A stretch of DNA of 64,000 nucleotides from Bartonella tamiae Th239 (GTDB lineage Bacteria; Pseudomonadota; Alphaproteobacteria; Rhizobiales; Rhizobiaceae): positions 2,136,563 through 2,200,562 of the forward strand of contig NZ_JH725147.1 in assembly GCF_000278275.1 (NCBI RefSeq). The letters are read 5' to 3'. This document shows positions 8,476 to 17,906 of this stretch, in pieces; position 1 is the first letter of the stretch, and each line of letters starts with the position of its first letter. The position numbers and the translations under genes were made by a program. Under the pieces are notes generated by a model. That model was not told the DNA's origin. It saw only the letters and a program-made list of their open reading frames with translations, and did not search any database.

Positions 8476-9306
8476 TTAATCGACGAATGCACGTTCTACC
8501 ACATAGGTTGCTGGTGCATTATTTGCACCTTCAACTAAGCCGAATTCTTCACACATCGATGCACAATCCTTAAGCATCGCCATAGAACCACAAATCATGA
8601 CCCGATCTGTCTCTGCGTTAATTTTGGGCAAGCCTGTAACTGTAAAAAAAGCACCGCTTAGCATGGCATCTGTAATACGCCCCATATGATCAGAGTGTTC
8701 ACGTGTGGTCATTGGATAAAATTTTAATTGTTGCGCAAATTCGCCAATAAGTGGATCATCATTTAATGTTTGCACGAGATCTTGCGCATAATTTAACTCG
8801 TTCACATCACGTGTTGTTTGAATAAGAACAACCTCTTCAAATTTTTCATATGTTTCAGGATCACGAATAAGACTTGCAAAAGGCGCAATCCCTGTTCCTG
8901 TTGAAAGAAGATAAAGTCGTTTACCAGGAATTAAGGCATCTAAAACAAGCGTTCCTGTAGATTTTTTACGCATTAAAATCGTATCACCTGGTTTTATTTT
9001 TTGCAAATGTTCCGTTAATGGACCCCCAGGAACTTTAATAGAAAAAAATTCCAGTTCTTCATCCCAGAATGGACTTGCTATGGAATAGGCACGATAAACT
9101 GGTTTTTCAGCATTTGGTAAACCAATCATGACAAATTCACCTGAACGGAAACGAAAGCTCTCAGGACGTGTTACACGAAAACGGAAAAGACGATCCGTAT
9201 AGTGTTTGACCTCAAGCACTGTTAGGGCAAAAACATTGTCAGGGATAGGAAAACTTTGTGTTTGTGTATGCATTTCAGAAGTTTTTGTTGAGTGAGACGC
9301 ATTCAT
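8476..9306 (-). CDS. fpr: Ferredoxin--NADP(+) reductase
   Basis: FAD-dependent ferredoxin/flavodoxin-NADP reductase, 276 residues, moving electrons between NADPH and ferredoxin or flavodoxin. The FAD site RAYSIASP is at 72-79, the NADP pyrophosphate loop LLSTGTGIAPFASLIRD near 131-147, and the C-terminus ends in the VERAFVD tail common to the bacterial (Azotobacter-like) subclass. The first ATG is supported by AAGGAA at 7-8 bases; an in-frame ATG at codon 12 would give a more typical family length, so the first 11 residues are less certain. Confidence 0.9.
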   Translation of the reverse strand: MNASHSTKTSEMHTQTQSFPIPDNVFALTVLEVKHYTDRLFRFRVTRPESFRFRSGEFVMIGLPNAEKPVYRAYSIASPFWDEELEFFSIKVPGGPLTEHLQKIKPGDTILMRKKSTGTLVLDALIPGKRLYLLSTGTGIAPFASLIRDPETYEKFEEVVLIQTTRDVNELNYAQDLVQTLNDDPLIGEFAQQLKFYPMTTREHSDHMGRITDAMLSGAFFTVTGLPKINAETDRVMICGSMAMLKDCASMCEEFGLVEGANNAPATYVVERAFVD

Positions 9307-9699
9307 AAAACTTTTCCTTACCTTTTCACATTCGACTGTTATGCTGATTGAATACCTTTTCTATCTGTCGTCAGATATAAACCCATCCTATCAATCTGCC
9401 AATGATTGTTTCTACATTTATTTTATAATGAATAAAGTATCGTATTAGAGTGATATTTATTCATCAATTAATGGAAAATATTTCATAAATATCATGTAAG
9501 AAAACTTTAAATGAAGGCTAATCCATAAATATTTGATCATTTATTGATTTTCAATTTATTAATGTAAAGGTAGAAGCTTAGATTTTATTGCAGCGTTTTC
9601 AATCTCATATTATTTTCTAACTTAAATTAAAATGACTTTTTTGCATAATCCTTTCAATGATTTTAATATCTTAACAATATAACAAACTGTATTATTTTT
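9307..9699. other. Intergenic region, no feature seen
   Basis: About 390 bases of AT-rich sequence between fpr and the autotransporter remnant, both on the minus strand. It must hold the fpr promoter but no clear -35/-10 pair or hairpin stood out. Confidence 0.4.
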
Positions 9700-10929
9700 T
9701 TAAAAAAATTTAATTGTCTTTATGGAAAGCCCTGCTCCCATACCAAAACCGTTCCCTGTTGTTGTTACGGATAGGTTACTTCTAAATTTACCACTTTCAG
9801 ACGTATAGCCAGCACCCATTGCCACAGCGCTTTCACCTTTCCAATAACCAGAACCAAATGCTACACCAATAGAACCTGGTTCATCAAAGTAACGCAAGTT
9901 GGAAGCCGCAAGACCAATTGCTGCTGCTTGACGTGCTTCTTTCTTTGCTTCTTCAACACCATTGGCCAATTGATTAAACCGCATGTCTGTATAGCGATTA
10001 GACGATGCAACAGCTTCATCCATACGCTGATCAGCATAGGTTTTCGATTCATCCAATACTGTATTCATCTGCGTTTTAGCATAGCTATATAATTGGCCAC
10101 CATTGATCGCTTCTTTTGAGCCTTCTTCAATACGGCCATCAGCAACATTGTTAATGGTGACACCTTTATCGCGATCACCACCCTGTAAGGTCATCGTGTT
10201 GGTTCTTTTGCCATTTTCATCTTTATCATACATCACAGCATTATCGACAACACCTTGAATACCGGTTTCTATATTATCAATACGCTGATTTGTATCCCAA
10301 AGTTGACCACCATTAACAGCATCAGTGGAACCCGCTTCAACCTTACCATTTGCAACATTGGTAATGTTTTGCGGTGAACCTGTTCCATGACTTGCATCAT
10401 AAGCATTCAGATCATTGTTCCATTTTAATGAATCACCGCTGTCAATATTACCTCCGTTAACAACATCTTCAACTTTGCCAACACGATCATTCACATTTCC
10501 AAGACTTTGGTTCAAACCACCCAGGGCATCACCAACATTATTATATCTTCCTGAAGAAACAGAACCATCTGCACTAATACTGCTGACTTCATAAGTTGGA
10601 CCTCTCCAAGCACCATTAGCAAAGCCGGCACCACCACCTAAAAATGAGGCTATTTGGTTATTCATGGCAAATATCTGTGCACCATTGACCGCATCAGTTG
10701 ATTGTGCATCAATCGTCCCCGCTGCAAGGTTTGATCGTGTCTATGCCTCTGCAGGCTCTGCTGCACTACCACCTTTTGCTGTCAATACAATGGCATTCTT
10801 CGCAGGACTATTTGCTTGTGCAGGCGCAACACGTTGGACAATACCTGTTGTAGAATTTGTGATATTGTTAATGGTATTACCTTGATTGGTTAAGATCGTA
10901 TTCACATCACCAAAAGCCTATGCAACATC
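9700..10929 (-). pseudogene. Trimeric autotransporter adhesin (YadA/BadA type), 5'-truncated and interrupted by stop codons
   Basis: The intact 3' part encodes neck, coiled-coil and membrane anchor of a trimeric autotransporter. Three neck motifs are visible (AGTIDAQSTDAVNGAQ, EAGSTDAVNGGQL, EEGSKEAINGGQL), then a coiled-coil stalk (YADQRMDEAVASSNRYTDMRF), and a YadA-like C-terminal beta-barrel with a final Phe. Reading upstream in the same frame, homology continues through an in-frame TAG at 10741-10743 (after AKGGSAAEPAEA) and a second TAG at 10918-10920 (before AFGDVNTILTNQ). Beyond about 10930 no similarity or signal peptide remains. An isolated anchor could not be exported, so this is called a remnant. 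Confidence 0.8.
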
Positions 10930-11996
10930 ACAATTTCGAAAGATATAGAACATCTTTCAAGCACTTAAAATAAACGTCTATCTTGTCTGATTGACCCACT
11001 CTAAATATTATGACCCAATAATTTGAATCGTTAAAAGTGAATAGATTTTTCTTATTAATCAATAACTTAAAAATATTCAATGCTAGACAGATTCAAAATT
11101 TATTGAAGCCATTATTTTTTGTTTTGCAATTCATTTGATTGAACACAAAATTGCTCAGCACTGTATTTTAAGAAAGAAAATATAGTGTGAATATAACCTC
11201 ATTTTTATTATTTTATGAAAATACACTTGTCGAAAATAGGTCATGATCCGTATAAAAAACTTTATAATTACTCTAATACTCTTAGAGAAAATCAGTAATG
11301 TTTGATCATATCACTGTAATAAACGTCATGTTGCCTGTTAAGCACGATAATCTGAACTTACGATCAACCACGTACCCCAAAATTACATATCGTTTGCGAT
11401 CAATAAAATAATCATAATCTCTGTTTTTTAGCAACAATATAGATGAGTAATTATAAAAGTACCCGTTAATAGCCACCACTTCTAACAAATGGCAAATAGC
11501 TGCTCATTACATGACACTATGACAGATGCGCCATAGTTTCTGTATTAAAATCTGCACAAGTGTTACTGTTATTTTATTCTCAATTAATACTTACTATATC
11601 TTATTTACTCAAATGAACAAAAATAAATTATGAATGTATGCACTTACCGTAAACCATAATGTCACCATCAAAGAATTTTTTTATAAAAGTTTTTTTTGCT
11701 CAATAGGTTTACATTGCCTAAACCTATTGAGCAAAGATGTGACGTCAAACGGATAATTGTAAATTAAAATAAACAAAAACTAAAACCAAAAGAAAAAATC
11801 GTTAAAATCTTAAAGATTTTATTTCCGATCAAGCCTCATTCTTTTTAAACGAACATAAATCATTCATTTCATAGTGAAAAATAATAATAAAGTGATAAGT
11901 TTACAATAGCATAGATAACTGCATAATAAGAAATAAATACACCTTCATTAAAGAATATATCATTTAAAAAGCGATATATATTTGTGGAAAATCATT
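10930..11996. other. Long intergenic stretch with one strong inverted repeat
   Basis: Just over 1 kb with no convincing gene. It should have held the lost 5' part of the autotransporter gene but no trace was recognised. A 60-codon minus ORF at 11306-11488 is the only open frame of note; it begins at TTG, lacks a good ribosome site and I recognise no family in it. The perfect inverted repeat at 11695-11735 is listed separately. The last 100 bases presumably contain the promoter of the phosphomutase gene. Confidence 0.4.
11695..11735. repeat. Perfect 17-bp inverted repeat with 7-base loop
   Basis: TTTGCTCAATAGGTTTA at 11695-11711 is followed by CATTGCC and then by its exact reverse complement at 11719-11735. 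A run of eight T (11690-11697) enters the left arm, but no T-run follows the hairpin in either direction, so it does not fit a Rho-independent terminator. It may be a regulator site, a small RNA element or the end of a lost mobile element. Confidence 0.6.
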
Positions 11997-13418
11997 ATGA
12001 AAAATGATCTTAAATTTGGTACTAGTGGTTTGCGTGGACTTGTCAGTGCACTAACAGATGATGTTTGTCAAAATTATACGCTAGCCTTTCTCAATCATCT
12101 AAAAGCCAGCAAAAAACTTACCCCAGATATGGCGCTCATTGTAGGTCATGATCTGCGCGCGAGCAGTCCCCATATAAGCAAAATTATTATGGATACCGCC
12201 TCATCCTATGGTGTTCACGTTATGAATGCGGGTGCTTTACCAACTCCTGCATTAGCTCTTAGTGCGCTGAACAATCATTGTCCTGCAATTATGGTGACAG
12301 GAAGTCATATTCCCGAAGACAGAAACGGCTTAAAATTTTATACATCAGAAGGCGAAATTACCAAACAAGATGAATTGAGTATTTTATATCACTTAGAAAT
12401 CGTCAAACCTATTATAAAAGATAAAAAAGAATATCCACTTAACCCTTCTATTTTAGCAGCTTATCGTAAGCGTTGCCTTGCAATCTTACCAGAAAATAGT
12501 CTTCAAAATTTACGTATTGGTGTTTATCAACATAGTTCTGTTGCGCGTGATTTGTTAATCGATATTTTAAAACAATTGGGTGCGCAAACATTCGTTTATG
12601 CGCGATCAGATCACTTCATACCTATTGATACAGAAGCTTTAAGTCAAAATGATCGTGATTTTGTTTTAAACACAGTCAAAGAAAACAGTTTGGATGCACT
12701 GATATCTACTGATGGCGACGCTGATCGACCGCTCATTGCTGGTTCGGATGGGCATTTTGTAAAGGGTGATCTTATTGGTTTGTTAACAGCACAATATTTA
12801 GGAGCTGATGCGGTTGTAACTCCCGTCACATCATCTTCCGCCATTGAATTAAGCCATTTATTTCAACGTATATATCGCTGCCGTGTTGGTTCACCTTATG
12901 TTATTGCAGAAATGGAAGAGGCTGTTACTGATGGGTATAATACCATTATTGGCTTTGAAGCCAATGGTGGTGTTTTGCTTGGTAGCGATGTCACAACAGA
13001 GCAAGGAATTTTAAAAAAATTGCCAACACGTGATGCTATTTTACCTATTTTATGTCTTCTCGGACTGGCGCATCTTCAAGGCAATAGCGTACAAGCTCTT
13101 ATGGCGGAATTGCCGCATCGTTTTACTGCAAGCAATAGATTAACCAATATTGATACAGAAAAAGCGTCTCGTATACTTGATACTTTAGACGATGGCACGA
13201 CACGTGTGCATTTTTTTCACTCCATGGGAAAAATTACCCATTGGGATACTATTGATGGATTACGCGTTATTTTTGATAATGGTGATATTATCCATTATCG
13301 CTTATCAGGGAATGCACCTGAAATGCGATGCTATTGTGAAGCTTCAACACAAAAAAAGGCTGATAATAATCTTACTTGGGGCTTAAATAAAATGGCACAC
13401 GCAATTGATAAACTCTAA
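11997..13418 (+). CDS. Phosphomannomutase/phosphoglucomutase family protein
   Basis: Alpha-D-phosphohexomutase, 473 residues, interconverting hexose 6- and 1-phosphates for surface sugar nucleotide synthesis. Motifs in order: FGTSGLRG (7-14), phosphoserine loop MVTGSHIPEDRNG with Ser103, metal loop STDGDADRP (Asp239, Asp241, Asp243), sugar loop GFEANGG (319-325) and a C-terminal phosphate-binding domain. The TGSHIP form of the serine loop is characteristic of a ManB-like subgroup, so phosphomannomutase is favoured but sugar specificity cannot be read. The ATG at 11997 is preferred over TTG 11982 because it gives the usual N-terminus right before the first motif. Confidence 0.87.
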   Translation: MKNDLKFGTSGLRGLVSALTDDVCQNYTLAFLNHLKASKKLTPDMALIVGHDLRASSPHISKIIMDTASSYGVHVMNAGALPTPALALSALNNHCPAIMVTGSHIPEDRNGLKFYTSEGEITKQDELSILYHLEIVKPIIKDKKEYPLNPSILAAYRKRCLAILPENSLQNLRIGVYQHSSVARDLLIDILKQLGAQTFVYARSDHFIPIDTEALSQNDRDFVLNTVKENSLDALISTDGDADRPLIAGSDGHFVKGDLIGLLTAQYLGADAVVTPVTSSSAIELSHLFQRIYRCRVGSPYVIAEMEEAVTDGYNTIIGFEANGGVLLGSDVTTEQGILKKLPTRDAILPILCLLGLAHLQGNSVQALMAELPHRFTASNRLTNIDTEKASRILDTLDDGTTRVHFFHSMGKITHWDTIDGLRVIFDNGDIIHYRLSGNAPEMRCYCEASTQKKADNNLTWGLNKMAHAIDKL

Positions 13419-13423
13419 TTTTA

Positions 13424-13460
13424 TAAAAAGATCGTTGCATTTTCATAAATTACAACGATC
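13424..13460 (-). terminator. Rho-independent terminator of the permease gene
   Basis: On the minus strand GATCGTTG pairs with CAACGATC around a 15-base loop, followed by TTTTTAT. It lies about 140 bases after the stop codon of the nucleobase permease gene, pointing the right way. Confidence 0.6.
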
Positions 13461-13599
13461 CCATATCATTATGTTCAAAACATCAGTCTCATGACAAAGA
13501 TTGATAATAAATAGTTTACAAGACTTATGATGATTCTATGTCGTCTATTCCTGTACTAAAATAAAAACAGCACCATTCTATTCATCAAGACCATATCTG

Positions 13600-14976
13600 T
13601 TATTCCTCAACAGATTTTTGTGTTTCTGGCAAAACCAAATTAAGCACAATCGCTGTAATGCCACCTGCTGCCAGACCAGATTTCAGAATATCTGCAAGCC
13701 ATGAAGGCAAATGTGCGACAAAGTCAGGAACTTGTGGTACGCCAACACCTACAGCCAAAGCAATAGCAATGATCAATAATGCACGTCGATCCAACTGAAT
13801 TGCTGATAAAATATTAATTCCTGATGCTGCTACGGACCCAAACATAATCATCGCTGCACCCCCTAAAACAGGTTCAGGCATGGCCTGTATAAGGGCTGCA
13901 ATTTTTGGGAAAAGTCCCATAATAATTAAAATAACCGCAATCCACAAACCAATATAGCGACTTGCGAGACCCGTTAATTGAATAATACCGTTATTTTGCG
14001 CAAAGACAGAACTGGGAAATGTATTAAAAACACCAGCTAAAAGTGAATTGGCACCATTAACCAATACACCGCCTTTAATACGACGCATCCATAATGGTCC
14101 TGAAACAGGTTCACCTGAAATTTTACTTGTTGCTGTAATATCGCCAACGGCTTCAAGAGAGGTTACCAAATAAATAATAATTAAGGGAATAAAAAGTGAC
14201 CAAGAAAAGGATAGACCAAAATGCATAGGAGATGGGAGGGCAAAAATGGCCGAGTTTTCAAATCCAGAAAAATCAAGCCGTCCCAAAAATCCCGCGATAC
14301 CGTAACCTATAATCAGTGCTAAAATAATTGCACTTGAACGAACCCAAGCAATATTAACACGATTAAAGAGTATAATAAGAATAAAAACAGAGCACGATAG
14401 ACTCAAATTTTCTAAACTGGCAAAACTGCCTTGTGGTCCCATGGAGGCGTATCCCCCGCCCATACTGATCAAACCTTCTTTAATGAGCGTTAACCCAATC
14501 AGCAAAACAACAATACCTGTCACAAGTGGTGTAATCATTTTTTTAATAAAAGGAAGAATCCTGGAAACTGTCATTTCTATAAAAGAGCCTGCAATGACCA
14601 CACCAAAAATTGTGGCCATGACCTCATGCGCACTATGGCCGCTTGCAACCATAACAGCTGCACCTGCTGAAAGTGGCCCCACAAAATTAAAACTTGTACC
14701 TTGAACAATTAATAGTCCTGCGCCCAAAGGACCTATTTTTTTACATTGAAAAAAAGTCGCAACGCCAGAAATCACTAACGACATAGACAAAACCATTGCT
14801 GTGTCTTGTGGCGATAAACCTGCTGCACTGCAAATAATAAAACCCGGTGTAATAATTGGAACAATAATGGCTAAAAGATGCTGTAAAGCTGCCAAAAATG
14901 CAATCGGAGCAGATGGACGATCATGAATTTGATAAACCAGTTCATGAGCAAAAGGATTTTTTTTGTCTTGCGTCAT
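13600..14976 (-). CDS. Nucleobase:cation symporter-2, xanthine/urate permease type
   Basis: A 458-residue integral membrane transporter of the NAT/NCS2 family with about 14 hydrophobic segments. Family markers: QH at 32-33 in TM1, the Glu-bearing TSLEAVGDIT (272-281) in TM8, and the NAT signature QNNGIIQLTG (327-336) in TM10. The QNNG.IQLTG.A version is typical of xanthine/uric acid carriers (XanP, PbuX) rather than UraA-type uracil carriers. It probably imports xanthine with protons for purine salvage. Monocistronic, with a terminator downstream; no purine riboswitch was recognised in the 200 bases upstream. Confidence 0.87.
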   Translation of the reverse strand: MTQDKKNPFAHELVYQIHDRPSAPIAFLAALQHLLAIIVPIITPGFIICSAAGLSPQDTAMVLSMSLVISGVATFFQCKKIGPLGAGLLIVQGTSFNFVGPLSAGAAVMVASGHSAHEVMATIFGVVIAGSFIEMTVSRILPFIKKMITPLVTGIVVLLIGLTLIKEGLISMGGGYASMGPQGSFASLENLSLSCSVFILIILFNRVNIAWVRSSAIILALIIGYGIAGFLGRLDFSGFENSAIFALPSPMHFGLSFSWSLFIPLIIIYLVTSLEAVGDITATSKISGEPVSGPLWMRRIKGGVLVNGANSLLAGVFNTFPSSVFAQNNGIIQLTGLASRYIGLWIAVILIIMGLFPKIAALIQAMPEPVLGGAAMIMFGSVAASGINILSAIQLDRRALLIIAIALAVGVGVPQVPDFVAHLPSWLADILKSGLAAGGITAIVLNLVLPETQKSVEE

Positions 14977-15228
14977 AAAATTATCTCCAGCAGAATTTCT
15001 CTGCCAACTAAAAAGAAATAAAAGCTTAGTTGATCAACCATGATGAAACGTCAAGCACATTCATATCTCTCTTTTCTCTTTTTCCACTAGCAATCAAAAT
15101 TTGAGCACTTAAATTTAAAAAAATTAGCTCATCATCGTAAATTTTTGTACATAACGGCCTTTTCTCTTATCCAAGCGTAGGTATAAAATTTAAAAGAATA
15201 TGAAAATTAAATGGAAAGGTTGTAAAGC

Positions 15229-15615
15229 ATGGATATTAGTGAAGCTGCAAAACAATCAGGTCTTTCAGCCAAAATGATCCGACGTTATGAAGATATTGCA
15301 CTCATTGCGCCTGCTCAAAGAACACAAAGCGGATATCGTGTTTATTGCCTGCAGGATATTGTCACATTTAAATTTATTCGTCTTTCAAGATTGCTCGGCT
15401 TTTCTATTTCTGAAATTCAAAAACTTTTAGAGCTTTGGAACAATCATGATCGCGCATCGAGCAATGTCAAAACACTGACTCTTTTGCATATTGACAAATT
15501 TGAAGAAAAACAACGCATTTCCCAAAAAATGATACATACATTAAAAGAACTAGCGGATCATTACCAAGGCATTAAACATTCTGATTGCCCTATTTTAGAA
15601 AGTCTTGCAAGCTAG
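15229..15615 (+). CDS. MerR family regulator, CueR/HmrR-like with one metal Cys
   Basis: A 128-residue MerR-family activator. The N-terminal winged helix has the usual pattern ISEAAKQSGLSAKMIRRYE (3-21) and SGYRVY (36-41); a dimerisation helix and a short C-terminal metal loop follow. The family is CueR/HmrR-like because the tail reads HSDCPILESLAS. CueR holds Cu(I) with two Cys eight residues apart (Cys112, Cys120); here the second is present (DCPIL) but the first position is Tyr or His. Copper sensing by the standard two-Cys site is therefore doubtful. No copper ATPase or metallochaperone is adjacent. Start supported by AAAGG upstream of ATG 15229. Confidence 0.8.
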   Translation: MDISEAAKQSGLSAKMIRRYEDIALIAPAQRTQSGYRVYCLQDIVTFKFIRLSRLLGFSISEIQKLLELWNNHDRASSNVKTLTLLHIDKFEEKQRISQKMIHTLKELADHYQGIKHSDCPILESLAS

Positions 15616-15837
15616 TTATGACACATGACTTTGAGGCATTTTAACGATAAAACTTTAAGACTTCTCGTTGATCGTTTTTGATGCAGTTAGGTTTTACCGC
15701 CATATGATGCGTTCATTTTATGCTTTCACGATCTTATACAAACAAAAGTAATATTATTGTTATTCTTCCAATAAAATGCTTTTATATTCAAACGCGCACA
15801 TTAGACATAATTCCGTGTGCATTTTTGGGAGATCACT

Positions 15838-16980
15838 ATGGCAGAAATTCTCGATATTGAAGATTTAAAAAAATTGGCAAAAAAACGTGTGCCAAAAATG
15901 TTTTTTGATTATGCAGATTCTGGTGCATGGACAGAAAGTACTTATCGCGCCAATGAAGACGATTTTCAAAAAATCAAATTGCGCCAACGTGTTCTTGTTG
16001 ACATGACCAATCGCTCGCTTGCCAGCACCATGATCGGCCAAGATGTTTCCATGCCTGTCGCACTTTCTCCTACTGGTCTAACAGGCATGCAACATGCTAA
16101 TGGTGAAATGCTTGCTGCCCAAGCAGCAGAAGCTTTTGGGGTGCCATTTACACTTTCTACGATGAGTATATGTTCTATTGAAGATGTTGCTTCTGTTACA
16201 AAAAAACCATTTTGGTTTCAGCTTTATGTCATGAAAGATCGAGATTTTATTGCCAATCTTATCGAAAGAGCAAAAGCTGCCAAATGTAGCGCATTGGTCT
16301 TAACCTTGGATCTGCAAATTTTAGGGCAAAGGCATAAAGATCTTAGAAATGGATTATCTGCTCCACCGAAATTCACACTCAAACATATTTGGCAAATGAT
16401 GACGTGTCCGCATTGGTGCCTGCAAATGTTACAAACCAATCGACGTACGTTTCGTAATATTGCCGGTCACGCTAAAAATGTCACAGATCTTTCTTCCTTA
16501 AGCTCATGGACAGCAGAACAATTTGATCCAAAATTAAATTGGAGTGATGTTGAATGGATTAAGAAAATCTGGGGAGGTCCTCTTATTCTTAAAGGCATAC
16601 TTGATAAAGAAGACGCAAAAATGGCCGCAAAAACTGGTGCTGATGCCATTATAGTTTCCAATCACGGTGGTCGACAACTCGATGGCGCTCCCTCATCAAT
16701 TTCCGTCTTGCCTGAAATTGTTGATAGTGTTGGTGACAAAATAGAAATCCATATGGACGGTGGCATTCGCTCTGGACAAGATATTTTAAAGGCACTCGCG
16801 CTCGGCGCTAAAGGCACTTATATTGGCCGACCTTTTCTTTATGGTTTAGGAGCTATGGGGCAAGAGGGCGTGACAAAAGCACTTGAAATTCTTGCGCGTG
16901 AGTTGGACATTACAATGGCTTTATGTGGCAAAAGAGATGTAAATGAATTAACAAATGATGTGCTTTATTCTGATAAATAA
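15838..16980 (+). CDS. lldD: FMN-dependent L-lactate dehydrogenase
   Basis: A 380-residue alpha-hydroxy-acid oxidising flavoprotein; oxidises L-lactate to pyruvate and passes electrons to the quinone pool at the membrane. Visible motifs: FDYADSGAWTE (23-33), FMN loop LSPTGLTGM (76-84), LTLDLQILGQRHKDLRNG (155-172), FMN lysine Lys252 in LILKGIL, catalytic base His276 and Arg279 in SNHGGRQLDGAP, and DGGIRSGQDILKALALGA. The LDLQILGQR segment is typical of LldD rather than glycolate oxidase. ATG 15838 has GGGAG at seven bases; the upstream GTG is ignored. Monocistronic. Confidence 0.9.
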   Translation: MAEILDIEDLKKLAKKRVPKMFFDYADSGAWTESTYRANEDDFQKIKLRQRVLVDMTNRSLASTMIGQDVSMPVALSPTGLTGMQHANGEMLAAQAAEAFGVPFTLSTMSICSIEDVASVTKKPFWFQLYVMKDRDFIANLIERAKAAKCSALVLTLDLQILGQRHKDLRNGLSAPPKFTLKHIWQMMTCPHWCLQMLQTNRRTFRNIAGHAKNVTDLSSLSSWTAEQFDPKLNWSDVEWIKKIWGGPLILKGILDKEDAKMAAKTGADAIIVSNHGGRQLDGAPSSISVLPEIVDSVGDKIEIHMDGGIRSGQDILKALALGAKGTYIGRPFLYGLGAMGQEGVTKALEILARELDITMALCGKRDVNELTNDVLYSDK

Positions 16981-17219
16981 ACTATTGTAGTCAAAATAAC
17001 CTATTATAGTAATGTCTCTCTCTGTCATTGAGCATTTATCAAAAAACGCAAAATTTTATAAAACTATCATTTCATTGGTTATCTTAAACTGTGTTTATGG
17101 ATAGTACACTATTATCATTCATGGATTTTATAGTTGAAAAAAACGTTTTAAAGGAATGAATACGTTCTCTTATACACAATTGTCAGTCATGAACACATAT
17201 CAGCTTAGTTTAATGAGAT

Positions 17220-17681
17220 TTAAGAGGTGTGAGAACGTTGTGCTAAAACTGAACGAATAGAAAAACTTGAGTGAATGCGTGAAACGCCAGGCAATCGTGA
17301 AAGCACTTCTTTGTGAATTTTCTCATAAGCAGTTGCATTTTCTGCCTCAGCACGCAACCAATAATCCGCATCTCCAGTCATTAAATAGCATTCTTTAATT
17401 TCTGGATGACGACACACGGCCGCTTCAAACCGATCAAGATAATCTTCCGTTTGTTTTTCTAATGTAATTTGAATAATAACAACCAGACGATCATCACCTT
17501 CAGCTGCTCCTAATATAGCTGTATATTTACGGATAACGCCAGTATTTTCTAATATTTGCACACGACGCAAACAGGCTGATGGTGACAAACCAACCTCTTA
17601 GGCTAATTGTGCATTGGTCATGAGCGCTTCACGGCGCAAAGATCGTATAATATTACGATCGATAGCGCCTATTTTTTGCAT
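17220..17681 (-). pseudogene. Lrp/AsnC family regulator interrupted by one stop codon
   Basis: From ATG 17681 the reading frame gives MQKIGAIDRNIIRSLRREAL then MTNAQLA, hits TAA at 17598-17600, and continues EVGLSPSACLRRVQILENTG without any frameshift to a normal stop at 17220. The product would be 153 codons, the usual Lrp length: helix-turn-helix about 5-60, RAM ligand domain after (residues DDRLVVIIQITLEKQ, ECYLMTGDADYWL). Family members have Glu or a similar residue where the stop falls (LAEEVGLS), so a single GAA to TAA change explains it. Divergent from alr-dadA, it was probably the alanine-responsive regulator of that operon. An internal TTG restart would lack most of the DNA-binding domain. 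Confidence 0.85.
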
Positions 17682-17906
17682 AATATATGAACTTATAACT
17701 TAAAAATCGAAATCATGCGAAAAATAACAGAATATTTTAATATGAGAAACGACATTCACGCATTTTTCACCTATAATTTTAGAAACATAAAGTGGCATTT
17801 ATCGATTAAAATCTTAAATCACTTAAATATAAGACATATATTTACCGAATGTCATCATACTATGATTTAAAACACATTCATTACTTCACCATATAAAATA
17901 TGAGAA

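Noticed and set aside
10664..10885. 73-codon plus-strand ORF opposite the adhesin remnant
   Set aside because: It is antisense to sequence that clearly encodes autotransporter neck motifs in the other direction.
11306..11488. 60-codon minus-strand ORF in the gene-free kilobase
   Set aside because: TTG start, no ribosome site and no recognised family. It could be an old gene fragment but there is no positive evidence.
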